From WHTX01 sp038255145 (GTDB taxonomy: Bacteria > Actinomycetota > Acidimicrobiia > Acidimicrobiales > CAIXPF01), in the NCBI GenBank assembly GCA_038255145.1, contig JBBSLP010000024.1, positions 5,161 to 69,160 on the forward strand: DNA of 64,000 nucleotides. The letters are read 5' to 3'. The position numbers were made by a program, and so were the translations under genes. Below the pieces are notes generated by a model. That model saw nothing but the letters and a program-made list of their open reading frames with translations. It had not been told where the DNA came from and ran no database searches. Shown here piece by piece: positions 7,164-16,231 of the stretch (positions are counted from its first letter, which is position 1; each line of letters starts with the position of its first letter).

Positions 7164-8488
7164 CCGCCCTGCACCCGGTCCCCACCTCCGCCAGGGGCCC
7201 CAGCGGCCCCAGCGGCCCCAGCGGCCGCGTCGGCCTGGTCGAGCGCTACGGCGACCTGCCCCGCTGGGCCCGGCCCCTGGTCGTGTCGCTGCTGGCCATG
7301 ACCCTGCTGTCGGTGGCCCGCATCGTGGCCGACGCCCCCGACATGACCATCAGCGAGACGTTCGCCGCCGCCCTCGGCGCGGCGACGCCCATCGCCCTGG
7401 CCGGTCTGGGCGGGCTGTTCAGCGAACGCTCGGGCATCGTCAACATCGGCCTCGAGGGCATGATCGGCCTGGGCACCTGGGGGGCGGGCTTCGCCGGTTG
7501 GCACTGGGGGCCGTGGGCCGCCCTGCTCGGCGGCGTGGCCTTCGGGGCCCTGGGTGGGCTGCTGCACGGCCTGGCCACCGTGACCTTCGGCGTCGACCAG
7601 ATCGTCTCCGGCGTGGCCATCAACATCATCGCCCCCGGGGTCACCCGCTTCCTGTCCAGCGAGCTGTTCGCCGGGCGTGGCGACGGGGCCATCACCAAGT
7701 CGCCGACCATGAGCGGCACCATGGGGGGCTTCAGCGTGCCCTTCCTGGCCGGGGGCGAGGTGTTCGGCTGGCGCTCGCCCGACCCCCTGGCCTGGATCGA
7801 CGACAAGCGCTGGTTCCTGGTCTCCGACATCGCCGGCCTGCTCGGCGGCTTCGCCCACGGCATGCGCTGGTCGACGCTCGTCGGCCTGCTCATGGTGCCC
7901 CTGTCGGCCTACGTGCTGTGGCGGACCCCCTTCGGCCTGCGCCTGCGATCGGCTGGGGAGAAGCCATCGGCGGCGGACTCCCTGGGGGTGCGGGTCAACC
8001 GCATGCGCTACGCCGCGGTGGCCATCTCCGGTGGGCTGGCCGGGTTGGGCGGGGCGTGGCTGGCCATCGACGTGCGCTCCTACAACGAGGGCCAAGCCGC
8101 GGGGCGGGGCTACCTGGGCCTGGCCTCGCTCATCTTCGGCAACTGGACGCCCTCGGGCATCCTCAGCGGCGCCGGCCTGTTCGCCTACTCCCAGGCCCTG
8201 GCCCAGCGGCCGGGCACCGCCCCGGTGCGGGCCCTGTTCCTGGTGGTGGCCATCGTGTTCGTGGTGGTGGCCGCCCGCTCCATCGTGGCCCGCAAGGCGG
8301 TGAGCGGGTTGGCCCTGCTCGCCGCCGGACTGGTGGTGCTGGCGTACTACGTCACCGTCGACCAGGTGAACAACCAGATCGTGTTCATCACCCCCTACCT
8401 GATCACGCTGCTGGTGCTGGCCTTCGCCTCCCAGCGGCTGCGCCCACCGGCGGCCGCCGGTCGTCCCTGGCGCAAGGGAGATCTGTGA
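7160..8488 (+). CDS. Nucleoside ABC importer permease 2
   Basis: 442-residue permease (YufQ-like) with the family motifs SERSGIVNIGLEGMIGLG near residue 90, TFGVDQIVSGVAINI and RSAGEKPSAADSLGV. The N-terminus has a GPSGPSGPSG stretch encoded by a nine-base tandem repeat GGCCCCAGC at 7196-7222. A second hydrophobic block at the C-terminus (about 345-425) is longer than in typical homologues. GTG at 7160 overlaps the previous stop, and the gene overlaps deoA in turn, so one transcript covers 4474-9789. Confidence 0.92.
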   Translation: MTALHPVPTSARGPSGPSGPSGRVGLVERYGDLPRWARPLVVSLLAMTLLSVARIVADAPDMTISETFAAALGAATPIALAGLGGLFSERSGIVNIGLEGMIGLGTWGAGFAGWHWGPWAALLGGVAFGALGGLLHGLATVTFGVDQIVSGVAINIIAPGVTRFLSSELFAGRGDGAITKSPTMSGTMGGFSVPFLAGGEVFGWRSPDPLAWIDDKRWFLVSDIAGLLGGFAHGMRWSTLVGLLMVPLSAYVLWRTPFGLRLRSAGEKPSAADSLGVRVNRMRYAAVAISGGLAGLGGAWLAIDVRSYNEGQAAGRGYLGLASLIFGNWTPSGILSGAGLFAYSQALAQRPGTAPVRALFLVVAIVFVVVAARSIVARKAVSGLALLAAGLVVLAYYVTVDQVNNQIVFITPYLITLLVLAFASQRLRPPAAAGRPWRKGDL

Positions 8489-9789
8489 CCGCCGAGCGAG
8501 ACGACACCTCCGCCTTCACCGCCCCCGAGGTCATCCGGGTCAAGCGGGACGGGGGACGGCTGTCATCGGGCCAGATCCGCTGGTTCCTCGACGCCTACAC
8601 CAAGGGCCAGGTGGCCGACGAACAGGCCGCCGCCCTGCTCATGGCCGTCTTCCTCCGGGGCCTGGAGCCCGACGAGCTGGCCGTGTGGACGGCCACCATG
8701 ATCGCCTCGGGCGAGCGCCTCGACCTGTCCGGTGTGGGCCGGCCCACGGTCGACAAGCACTCCACCGGCGGGGTGGGCGACAAGGTGTCCCTGGTGCTCG
8801 TACCCCTGGTTGCCGCGTGCGGAGCGGCCGTGCCCCAGCTGTCGGGCCGGGGCCTGGGCCACACCGGGGGCACGCTCGACAAGCTCGAGACCATCCCCGG
8901 CTGGCAGGCCACCCTGAGCAACGCCGAGATCGTCGACCAGTTGCTGGCCGTGGGCGGGGTGATCTGCGCGGCGGGCGGCGGGCTGGCCCCCACCGACCGC
9001 AAGCTCTACGCCCTGCGTGACGTGACCTCGACCGTCGAGTCCATCCCCCTCATCGCCTCGTCGATCATGTCCAAGAAGATCGCCGAGGGCACATCGGCCC
9101 TGGTCCTCGACGTGAAGTTCGGCTCGGGCGCCTTCCTGGCCGACCCGGCCCAGGGTCGCCTGCTGGCCCAGACCATGGTCGGGCTGGGCCGGGCCCACGG
9201 GGTGGCCACCACGGCGCTGCTCACGTCCATGGAACAGCCCCTGGGCCTGGCCGTGGGCAACGCCCTCGAGGTGACCGAGTCGGTGGAGACCCTGGCCGGC
9301 GGCGGCCCTGCCGACCTGGTGGAGCTGACCGTGGCCCTGGCCCGCGAGATGCTGACCGCCTGCGGGTTGGGCGACGGGCCCGACCCCGCCGACGTGCTGG
9401 CCAGCGGCGGAGCCATGGACGCCTGGCGGGCCATCATCGGCGCCCAGGGCGGCGACTGGGCCGCGCCCCTGCCCCGTTCGACCGAGATCGAGGTCGTCAC
9501 CGCCCCGGCCACCGGCATCCTGCGCCGACTCGACGCCCGCGGTGTCGGCGTGGCCGCATGGCGGTTGGGGGCGGGGCGGGCCCGCAAGGAGGACGGGGTG
9601 TCCCCCATCGCCGGCATCGTGTGCCGGGCCAAGGAAGGCGACCGGGTCGTGGCCGGCCAGCCCGTGCTCGAGCTCCACCTCGACGACGCCGCCCGTCTGC
9701 CCGCCGCCCTGGCGGCGCTGGAGGGGGCCATCGAGGTGGGCGACGAGCCTGGCGACCCCCGCCCCCTGGTCCTCGACCGCATCAGCTGA
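8485..9789 (+). CDS. deoA: Thymidine / pyrimidine-nucleoside phosphorylase
   Basis: 434-residue enzyme that phosphorolyses thymidine, deoxyuridine or uridine to base plus (deoxy)ribose 1-phosphate. The family signature SGRGLGHTGGTLDKLE is intact, along with KHSTGGVGDK and ASSIMSKKIAEG for phosphate and substrate binding, and the C-terminal barrel-sandwich domain (VSPIAGIVCRAKEGDRV). AAGGGAG precedes the GTG at 8485, which overlaps permease 2. Co-transcription with the importer shows that imported nucleosides are catabolised at once; deoC at 34266 would complete deoxyribose breakdown. Whether thymidine or all pyrimidine nucleosides are accepted cannot be read from sequence. Confidence 0.93.
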   Translation: MTAERDDTSAFTAPEVIRVKRDGGRLSSGQIRWFLDAYTKGQVADEQAAALLMAVFLRGLEPDELAVWTATMIASGERLDLSGVGRPTVDKHSTGGVGDKVSLVLVPLVAACGAAVPQLSGRGLGHTGGTLDKLETIPGWQATLSNAEIVDQLLAVGGVICAAGGGLAPTDRKLYALRDVTSTVESIPLIASSIMSKKIAEGTSALVLDVKFGSGAFLADPAQGRLLAQTMVGLGRAHGVATTALLTSMEQPLGLAVGNALEVTESVETLAGGGPADLVELTVALAREMLTACGLGDGPDPADVLASGGAMDAWRAIIGAQGGDWAAPLPRSTEIEVVTAPATGILRRLDARGVGVAAWRLGAGRARKEDGVSPIAGIVCRAKEGDRVVAGQPVLELHLDDAARLPAALAALEGAIEVGDEPGDPRPLVLDRIS

Positions 9790-9796
9790 CCGCCTC

Positions 9797-9827
9797 CAGG
9801 GGTCCGGGGACCGACCCTCGGACCCTG
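9797..9827 (+). terminator. Hairpin terminator after deoA
   Basis: CAGGGGTCCG (9797-9806) pairs with CGGACCCTG (9819-9827), with one bulged G and a 12-base loop. It lies eight bases after the deoA stop. Confidence 0.5.
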
Positions 9828-9855
9828 AGATCTTCCCTGGTCGCGGGGGTTGGCC

Positions 9856-9875
9856 ACCCTGAGGGGGGTCAGGGT
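9856..9875. promoter_or_regulatory. Palindrome ACCCTGA-N6-TCAGGGT upstream of the exporter operon
   Basis: A perfect 7+7 inverted repeat around GGGGGG, about 115 bases before the exporter ATPase start. Size and symmetry suit a dimeric repressor or response regulator; it could also belong to the terminator zone of deoA. Confidence 0.4.
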
Positions 9876-9907
9876 AACCCCCACCCGTGAAGGGGGGACC
9901 CCCGGAT

Positions 9908-9933
9908 TGTCCGTGGACCCCCCGCGTCGGACA
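9908..9933. promoter_or_regulatory. Inverted repeat TGTCCG-N14-CGGACA upstream of the exporter operon
   Basis: Second symmetric element, about 60 bases before the ATG at 9992 and probably overlapping the promoter. The gene for its regulator is not adjacent. Confidence 0.4.
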
Positions 9934-9991
9934 GTGGTGACACGTTCCGAGGTGCTGACCGTTGCAGCGCCCGGTCGGGGAGGAGATCACC

Positions 9992-10771
9992 ATGACCACC
10001 ACGCACTTCTACGCGAGCCCGCCCGGATGTGGGACCGTCGAGGCCACCGTCGCCGCCGCCCGGACCGAGGGCGCCACCAAGGTCTACGGCTCGGGCCAGA
10101 ACGCGGTGCGCGCCCTCGACGACGTCACCGTCGAGTTCGGCGCCGGCCGCTTCACCGCCATCATGGGCCCCTCGGGCTCGGGCAAGTCGACCCTCATGCA
10201 CTGCGTCGCCGGCCTCGACACCCTGAGCTCGGGCCGGGTGTACGTGGGCGACGTCGAGCTCTCCAAGTTGTCGGACCGCCAGCTCACCACCCTGCGCCGG
10301 TCCAGCCTGGGCTTCATCTTCCAGGCCTTCAACCTCATCCCCACGCTGTCGGCGCGGGAGAACATCCTGCTGCCCATGACCCTGGCCGGGGCCAGGCCCG
10401 ACAAGGCCTGGGTCGACGCCGTGGTGGCCACCGTGGGGCTGGGCGACCGCCTGACCCACCGCCCCTCGGAGCTGTCGGGCGGTCAGCAGCAGCGCGTGGC
10501 CGTGGCCCGGGCCCTGGCCAGCCGGCCCAAGGTCATCTTCGCCGATGAGCCCACCGGCAACCTCGACAGCCGCACCGGCACCGAGATCCTCAGCTTCATG
10601 CGCCGGGCCGTCGACGAGATGGCCCAGACCATCGTCATGGTCACCCACGACCCCATCGCCGCCAGCCACGCCCACTCGGTGCTGTTCCTGGCCGACGGGC
10701 GCATCGTCGACCAGCTCGATGGGCCCACCCCCCAGCGGGTGCTCGACCGCATGAAGTCACTGGGGGACTGA
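9992..10771 (+). CDS. MacB/LolD-type ABC exporter ATP-binding protein
   Basis: 259-residue ATPase with Walker A GPSGSGKST, Q-loop FQAFNLIPTLSARENI, signature LSGGQQQRVAVARAL and Walker B VIFADEPTGNLD. This is the type VII (MacB/LolD/FtsE-like) class that works with FtsX-fold permeases as mechanotransmitters in export of lipoproteins, peptides or antibiotics. GGGGAGGAG six bases upstream fixes the ATG at 9992. The first 35 residues before the ABC core (HFYASPPGCGTVEATVAAAR) are unusually long. The partner permease starts five bases after the stop. The substrate is unknown. Confidence 0.92.
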   Translation: MTTTHFYASPPGCGTVEATVAAARTEGATKVYGSGQNAVRALDDVTVEFGAGRFTAIMGPSGSGKSTLMHCVAGLDTLSSGRVYVGDVELSKLSDRQLTTLRRSSLGFIFQAFNLIPTLSARENILLPMTLAGARPDKAWVDAVVATVGLGDRLTHRPSELSGGQQQRVAVARALASRPKVIFADEPTGNLDSRTGTEILSFMRRAVDEMAQTIVMVTHDPIAASHAHSVLFLADGRIVDQLDGPTPQRVLDRMKSLGD

Positions 10772-10776
10772 GCGCC

Positions 10777-13320
10777 ATGTGGAACCTCACCATCAAGGGC
10801 CTCATGGCCCACAAGCGCCGCCTGATCGGCACGTGCTCCGCCGTCATCCTCGGCGTGGCCTTCCTGGCCGGCACCCTGGTGCTGGGCGACAGCATGCGGG
10901 CCGACTTCGACCGCCTGTTCACGTCGGCCAACGCCGGCACCGACGCCGTGGTCCGCGGCGCCGCCACCCTGGGCAGCGAAGAGGACGCCCGCCGCCAGCC
11001 CATCGACGCGTCGCTGTTGGACCAGGTGGCGACGGTGGACGGTGTGGCCGCCGTGGCCCCCTCGATCAGCGGCATGGGCCAGATCGTCGGTGCCGACGGC
11101 CAGGCCCTGGGCGGCAACGGCCCCCCCACCCTGGCCGGGAACTGGATCGACGTGCCCGAGCTGTCGCCCTGGCGACTGGCCGAGGGCCGGGCCCCGGCCG
11201 CGGCGGGCGAGGTCGTCATCGACAAGGGGTCGGCCGATGCCGGCAAGCTGACCGTGGGTTCGACGACCACGGTGCGGGTGCCCGACCCCGTGCCCGTCAC
11301 CGTGGTGGGCATCGCCACCTTCGGTGAGGACGACAGCCTGAGCGGGGCCACCTTCGCCGGCTTCACCCTGGCCGAGGCCGAGCGCTGGTTCACCGCCCAG
11401 CCCGGCCAGCTGTCCAACGTGCTCGTCGCCGGCGCCGACGGGGTCAGCCAGGAGACGCTGGTCGACCGCATCGAGCCCCTCCTGCCCGCCGGCGTGGAGG
11501 CCATCACCGGGGCCGAGCAGACCGCGGAGGACAACCAGTCCATCCAGGATGCCTTCCTCGGCTTCTTCGAGACCTTCCTGCTCGTCTTCGCGGGGATCGC
11601 CCTGCTGGTGGGCACGTTCAGCATCTACAACACCTTCTCCATCATCGTGGCCCAGCGCACCAAGGAGTCGGCCCTGCTGCGGGCCATCGGCGCCAGCCGG
11701 CGCCAGGTCATCACCTCCATCGCCCTCGAAGCCCTGATGATCGGGGTGTTGGCCTCGGCTGTCGGCGCCGCCGCCGGCATCGGCCTGGCCGTGGGCCTGG
11801 GCGCCCTGCTCGACGCCCTCGGCGTGGGCACCTCGGGCGGGGCCCTGGCCGTCGAACCGGCCAGCCTGATCATCTCCCTGGCCGTGGGCGTCATCGTCAC
11901 CCTGCTGGCCAGCGTGGCCCCGGCCATCAAGGCGTCCCGGGTGCCGCCCGTGGCCGCCATGCGGGAGATGGCGCTGGACCACACCGGCGCCTCCCGGGTC
12001 CGGGCCGCCATCGGCGTGCTGGCCACGGCCGGCGGCGTCGCCACCGTGCTGGCCTTCGCCCTGAAGGGGGGCGACGGGGCCCTGCTCCCCGCCGGGCTGG
12101 GGGCGGTGGCCACCATCGTGGGCCTGGTCGTGCTCGGCCCCGTGGTGGCCGGGCCGGCCAGCCGGTTCATCGGCGCCCCCCTGCCCCGGTTCCGGGGCAT
12201 CACCGGCAACCTGTCCCGGGAGAACGCCATGCGCAACCCCCGCCGCACCGCGGGCACGGCGGCCGCCCTCATGGTCGGCGTCGGCGTGGTGTCCCTGTTC
12301 ACCGTCTTCGCCGCCAGCATCACCCGCTCGGTGGGCGACGTCGTCGACCAGTCCTTCGCCGGTGACCTGGTCATGACGTCGACCGACTTCAGCGGCAGCG
12401 GCATCCCCTTGGCGGTGGCGCCGGCCCTGGGCGAGCTGCCCCAGGTCGGTGGAGCCGTGGGTGTGGGTTACACCGCCCTGCTGCTCGACGGGGTCGAGGG
12501 TGACGCCAGCGTGGCCGACCTCGCCGGGTTGGCCCAGGTCATGGACCTGGAGGAATCCCAGGGATCACTGGCGCAGGTGGGTCAGGACCAGCTGGCCATC
12601 TCGACCCGACGGGCCGAGCAGGAGAGCCTGGAACTGGGTGACGTGGTGCCCGTGGGCTTCACCGACGGCAGCACCACCGACCTGACCGTGGGCGCCATCT
12701 ACGACCGGTGGCAGCTGATGGGTGACGTCATCATCCCCCCGGCCGCCTACCTGCCCCACGCCGTGCAGGCCAGTGACGAGGTGGTGTTGGTCAAGGCGGC
12801 CCCCGGCGTCAGCATCGCCGATGCCAAGGCCGCCATCGCCCCCGTCGCCGACCGGTTCGGCGCTCCGAAGCCCTTGGACCGCGACGAGTACATCGACACC
12901 GTGGCCGCCGGCGTCGACCAGATGCTGACCATCGTCTACGCCCTGCTGGCCCTGGCCATCCTCATCGCCCTCATGGGCATCGCCAACACCCTGTCCCTGT
13001 CCATCCACGAGCGGACCCGGGAGCTGGGGCTGCTGCGGGCCGTGGGCCAGACCCGGGGCCAGCTCCGGGCCATGGTCCGCTGGGAGTCGGTGATCATCGC
13101 CCTGTTCGGGACGGTCGGCGGCATCGGCCTGGGGGTGTTCCTGGGTTGGGCCCTGCTCAAGGCGTCGGCGTCCTCCGAGGGCCTCACCGCCTTCGCCCTG
13201 CCCACCACCCAGCTGGTGGTGGTGCTGGGCCTCGGTGCCCTGGCCGGGGTGCTCGCCGGTCTGCGCCCCGCCCGCCGGGCGGCCAGGCTCGACGTGCTCG
13301 ACGCCATCGCCACCGCCTGA
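10777..13320 (+). CDS. FtsX/MacB-fold ABC exporter permease
   Basis: 847-residue membrane protein with the double-FtsX architecture of actinobacterial exporters: an N-terminal helix (residues 15-37), a large extracytoplasmic MacB_PCD-like domain, an FtsX domain near 265-400, a second cluster of helices at 410-510, another periplasmic domain and a C-terminal FtsX domain at 715-840. Markers include QRTKESALLRAIGASRRQV and HERTRELGLLRAVGQTRGQL, the coupling loops to the ATPase. It is translated five bases after the ATPase gene. Two palindromes upstream suggest regulated expression, typical of stress-inducible exporters, but the cargo cannot be inferred. Confidence 0.92.
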   Translation: MWNLTIKGLMAHKRRLIGTCSAVILGVAFLAGTLVLGDSMRADFDRLFTSANAGTDAVVRGAATLGSEEDARRQPIDASLLDQVATVDGVAAVAPSISGMGQIVGADGQALGGNGPPTLAGNWIDVPELSPWRLAEGRAPAAAGEVVIDKGSADAGKLTVGSTTTVRVPDPVPVTVVGIATFGEDDSLSGATFAGFTLAEAERWFTAQPGQLSNVLVAGADGVSQETLVDRIEPLLPAGVEAITGAEQTAEDNQSIQDAFLGFFETFLLVFAGIALLVGTFSIYNTFSIIVAQRTKESALLRAIGASRRQVITSIALEALMIGVLASAVGAAAGIGLAVGLGALLDALGVGTSGGALAVEPASLIISLAVGVIVTLLASVAPAIKASRVPPVAAMREMALDHTGASRVRAAIGVLATAGGVATVLAFALKGGDGALLPAGLGAVATIVGLVVLGPVVAGPASRFIGAPLPRFRGITGNLSRENAMRNPRRTAGTAAALMVGVGVVSLFTVFAASITRSVGDVVDQSFAGDLVMTSTDFSGSGIPLAVAPALGELPQVGGAVGVGYTALLLDGVEGDASVADLAGLAQVMDLEESQGSLAQVGQDQLAISTRRAEQESLELGDVVPVGFTDGSTTDLTVGAIYDRWQLMGDVIIPPAAYLPHAVQASDEVVLVKAAPGVSIADAKAAIAPVADRFGAPKPLDRDEYIDTVAAGVDQMLTIVYALLALAILIALMGIANTLSLSIHERTRELGLLRAVGQTRGQLRAMVRWESVIIALFGTVGGIGLGVFLGWALLKASASSEGLTAFALPTTQLVVVLGLGALAGVLAGLRPARRAARLDVLDAIATA

Positions 13321-13376
13321 CCCCGGCTCCACCTGCGGCCCGAGCCGCCTGATCGGCGTCTCCCTCCCCGAAGCCA

Positions 13377-13410
13377 CCGCCTCCCCCGCCTCCGCCAGCA
13401 GGGGAGGCGG
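13377..13410 (+). terminator. Terminator after the exporter operon
   Basis: Perfect 10-bp stem CCGCCTCCCC / GGGGAGGCGG with a 14-base loop, 57 bases after the permease stop. Confidence 0.6.
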
Positions 13411-13518
13411 CGGCGCGCCCGCCCGGCGCCGCCCCGGCATGCGACGCCACTGCACACCGGGCAACGTGGGCAAGACTGTCGGGGGCTTTGGAATGGCAGC
13501 GCACCAGACTGGAGGGGC

Positions 13519-14733
13519 ATGGAGGACGAGCTCGAGCTGCGCATCTCCGACGAGGACCGCCACCACGTCATCGCCCACCTGCGTCGTGCCACCACCGAGG
13601 GGCGGATCGACCTGGACGAGTTCGCCCAACGGGTCGAGCGCACCTACGCCGCCCGCACCCCCAGCGAGCTGGCCCCCGTGTTCGTGGACCTGCCACTGCC
13701 CACCCCGGTCGACGACACCCCCGTGGTCATCCCCCCGGCACGGGCGGCACGCCCCCGGCGACGGCGACGGCGTGTGGTGGCGGTCATGGGTGGCAGCGAC
13801 CGCAAGGGCCGCTTCCACCTCGATCGTCGCACCACGGCCATGGCCCTCATGGGCCACGTCACCCTCGACCTGCGGGGCGCGGCCATCGAGCACGGCGACG
13901 TCGACATCCGCTGCTGGGCCCTGCTGGGCGGGGTGGACGTGATCGTGCCCGAGGGCGTGCCCGTCGACTTCGGCGGCTTCGTGCTCATGGGCGGTCGGGA
14001 CGAGAAGGTGGCCGACGTGGTCCCTCACCCCGAGGCCCCCCGGTTGCGGGTGCGGGGTTACGGCATGTTCGGCGCCGTCGACCTCGAGTCACGGCCCTAC
14101 CGGCCCAACGAGCGCGAGCTGGGCGACGAGGTCCGCCAGCGGCTCCGTCGCGGCGTGGAGCGCCTGCTGGGGGCGAGCGGCCCGGTGGCGGCAGTGGCCT
14201 CCGCCGCCGATCCCCGACCGCCCACGGGCACCGTGACCGTGCTCGCCGCCACCTTCGACCCCCCGCCCGTGCCCGTCCGCCGTCGGGGCACCCTGCTGCG
14301 GCGCGACACCGGCCAGGCCACCGCCGAAGAAGCGGTGCGCCGGGCCGTGCTCGGCGCCCTGCGTGGCGCGGGGGCGTCGGGCGTCGAGGTGACGGGTGCC
14401 GGGGTGCTGGCCGTGTTCCCCTCGGCCCGCACCGCGTTGCGGGCCGCGGTGGCGGCGCGGGTCGGCGCCCCGCCGGGAGACGTCGAGGGCAGCGCCGGGC
14501 TGCGGATCGGCCTGCATGCGATCGAGCTCGACGGCGAGGGTGACGGCGACGAGCTCGCCCTCGGTCGGCGCACAGCAGCGGCGTTGGCCGCGGGGGCCCA
14601 GTCCGGCGAGGTGCTGGCCAGTGACGCGGTGGCCACCCTGGGAGCGTCGAGCGGCCTGCGCTTCGGCCCCGGGCGGGGGGTGCCCGGACCCTCCCTGCTG
14701 CCCGTGCGGGCCCACCCCCTGCTCGGCGACTGA
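13519..14733 (+). CDS. DUF1707 - LiaF-like - degenerate nucleotidyl cyclase fusion protein
   Basis: 404 residues. Residues 1-55 are a DUF1707 domain (LRISDEDRHHVIAHLRRA, DEFAQRVERTY), a module of actinobacterial membrane-stress proteins. After an Arg-rich linker (77-86), residues 87-195 repeat a right-handed beta pattern like the LiaF/DUF2154 C-terminal domain (WALLGGVDVIVPEGV, GGFVLMGG). Residues 235-400 follow the class III cyclase fold (LAVFPSARTALRAA, LRIGLHAIEL, GEVLASDAV, LRFGPGRGV). Both metal-binding aspartates are lost: the usual GDG is GAG (293-295) and the FTD site is AAT. It is therefore probably a catalytically dead cyclase-like sensor module. No membrane helix is present. GGAGGGG precedes the ATG. 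Role in envelope stress is inference. Confidence 0.75.
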   Translation: MEDELELRISDEDRHHVIAHLRRATTEGRIDLDEFAQRVERTYAARTPSELAPVFVDLPLPTPVDDTPVVIPPARAARPRRRRRRVVAVMGGSDRKGRFHLDRRTTAMALMGHVTLDLRGAAIEHGDVDIRCWALLGGVDVIVPEGVPVDFGGFVLMGGRDEKVADVVPHPEAPRLRVRGYGMFGAVDLESRPYRPNERELGDEVRQRLRRGVERLLGASGPVAAVASAADPRPPTGTVTVLAATFDPPPVPVRRRGTLLRRDTGQATAEEAVRRAVLGALRGAGASGVEVTGAGVLAVFPSARTALRAAVAARVGAPPGDVEGSAGLRIGLHAIELDGEGDGDELALGRRTAAALAAGAQSGEVLASDAVATLGASSGLRFGPGRGVPGPSLLPVRAHPLLGD

Positions 14734-14785
14734 CCTGCCGACGGCTCCTCACCCACGCCAACCGCTGCGGATGACCGCATCGGGG

Positions 14786-14791
14786 TAGACC
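14786..14791 (+). promoter_or_regulatory. -10-like TAGACC, leaderless start of AI-2E permease gene
   Basis: TAGACC ends six bases before the ATG at 14798, the standard spacing here; the last base is C rather than T, so the match is imperfect. Confidence 0.35.
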
Positions 14792-14797
14792 AGGGCC

Positions 14798-15925
14798 ATG
14801 GCTCCCGCCGATGATCCGCGTCCCGTCCCGTGGCGCACGATCTGGGCCACCATCGGCTCGGTCCTGGTGGCCGCCGCCGCGGTCGTCGTCATCCAGGAGC
14901 TGCAACGGGTGCTGGTGTGGATCGTGGTGGCCGCCTTCCTGGCCGTCGTGCTCAACCCGATCGTGAACCTCCTCGTCCACCGGGCCCACATGCGCCGGGG
15001 TCTGGCCACGTCGGTGACCTTCCTGGTGGCCATCCTTTTGGTGGCGGGCATGGGCTACCTGTTCGTGCGGCCCCTGGTCACCGCCGGGCAGAGCGTGGCC
15101 CACGACCTCCCCGACCTGGTGAACGAGGCCCGGGCCGGGCGGGGGCCGGTGGGAGGTCTGGTGCGGCGCTTCGACCTCGACACCCGCTTGAGCGAGCAGG
15201 CCGACCAGCTCCAGGGCAACATCGACCAGATCGGCTCGCAGAGCATGAAGGTGGTGGGCGCGGTGGGGTCGGCCGTGGTCGGCACCCTGACCGTGCTCGT
15301 GCTCACCTTCCTGATGCTGCTCGAGGCGCCCCGGTTGATCAACGCCGGGCTGGGCCACCTGCCCGAGCACCGCCGCAACCGCATCCAGGCCGTGGCCGAC
15401 GACTGCGGGAAGGCCATCACCGGCTACATGGCCGGCAACGTGCTCATCAGCCTCATCGCCGGGGTCCTGACCTACATCTTCCTGTGGATCGCCGGCGTGC
15501 CCTTCAAGGAGGTCATCGCCGTCTTCGTGGCCGTCGTCGACCTCATCCCCCTGGTGGGGGCGACCATCGGTGCGGTGGTGGCCTCGGCCGTGGGCTTCCT
15601 GCACTCGCCGCTGACCGGTGTGGCCACCCTGGTGTTCTTCGTCGTCTACCAGCAGGCCGAGAACCACCTGCTGCAGCCGGGGATCCAGGCCCGCACGGTC
15701 AAGCTCTCCCCCCTGGTCGTCCTGGTCAGCGCCTTGATAGGCGTGGACATGGCCGGGTTGTTGGGAGCGCTGCTGGCCATACCCGTGGCCGGGGTGCTCA
15801 AGGTCATCATCAGGGACGTGTGGGACAACCGCAGGGGCGCGCTCAAACCCGAGCCCACCGTGGGCGGCGACGAGACCCCGGTCTCCTCCGCCGGCGCCCG
15901 ACCCGCCATCGAACCCACCGGCTGA
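14798..15925 (+). CDS. AI-2E family transporter
   Basis: 375-residue membrane protein of the AI-2E (UPF0118) family, named after E. coli TqsA but now known to include Na+/H+ antiporters and permeases for various cargo. About eight helices: two near the N-terminus (20-60), a pair flanking a soluble region at 85-155, and the C-terminal conserved block GYMAGNVLISLIAGVLTYIFLW ... DLIPLVGATIGAVVAS and QQAENHLLQPGIQ. The tail is hydrophilic. It stands as a single gene. Substrate cannot be deduced; given the ion transporters elsewhere in the window an antiport role is possible but unproven. Confidence 0.87.
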   Translation: MAPADDPRPVPWRTIWATIGSVLVAAAAVVVIQELQRVLVWIVVAAFLAVVLNPIVNLLVHRAHMRRGLATSVTFLVAILLVAGMGYLFVRPLVTAGQSVAHDLPDLVNEARAGRGPVGGLVRRFDLDTRLSEQADQLQGNIDQIGSQSMKVVGAVGSAVVGTLTVLVLTFLMLLEAPRLINAGLGHLPEHRRNRIQAVADDCGKAITGYMAGNVLISLIAGVLTYIFLWIAGVPFKEVIAVFVAVVDLIPLVGATIGAVVASAVGFLHSPLTGVATLVFFVVYQQAENHLLQPGIQARTVKLSPLVVLVSALIGVDMAGLLGALLAIPVAGVLKVIIRDVWDNRRGALKPEPTVGGDETPVSSAGARPAIEPTG

Positions 15926-16231
15926 CCCCGCCACCCGCACGTCGATTCGCTGTCGATTCGCCGGCCGGCCGAGGTGGGGGGCGCTGGGTCCTGTCGCAGC
16001 GGGCCCTACTGCTGCTGATGCAGGGGCCAGGCGCTGTTTCTCGGCACGATTTTTGCCGCTCAGACCGCTACCCAGTCACACGCCACCACCGCGCTGCGTC
16101 GACCGAGAACGCACGGACGACAGCCCCACCCCACCGACCGCTCCAGCAGGACGACATCTGCCGCTCGTCGACACAAGCCACCGCAGCCCCCCGCCTGCCG
16201 GTGAAGAGGGTGCCGGTGCGATCATGGGGAC
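15926..16231. other. 306-base intergenic region with paired direct repeats
   Basis: No convincing gene. It contains two copies of GTCGATTCGC at 15941 and 15952 (11-base spacing, one helical turn), a weak wobble-paired hairpin near 15986-16006, a short TTTTT run near 16050, and the probable promoter of the PhyH gene just before 16232, where GATCAT lies six bases from the ATG. Composition is slightly less GC-rich than in the genes. Confidence 0.5.
15941..15962. repeat. Two 11-base direct repeats GTCGATTCGCT / GTCGATTCGCC
   Basis: Same-face spacing suggests a protein-binding site. A related pair occurs at 36731-36749 in inverted orientation. Confidence 0.4.

Noticed and set aside
15986..16006. 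Hairpin GGGTCC/GGGCCC as terminator of the AI-2E gene
   Set aside because: Only six pairs including a wobble, 60 bases from the stop; too weak to call.
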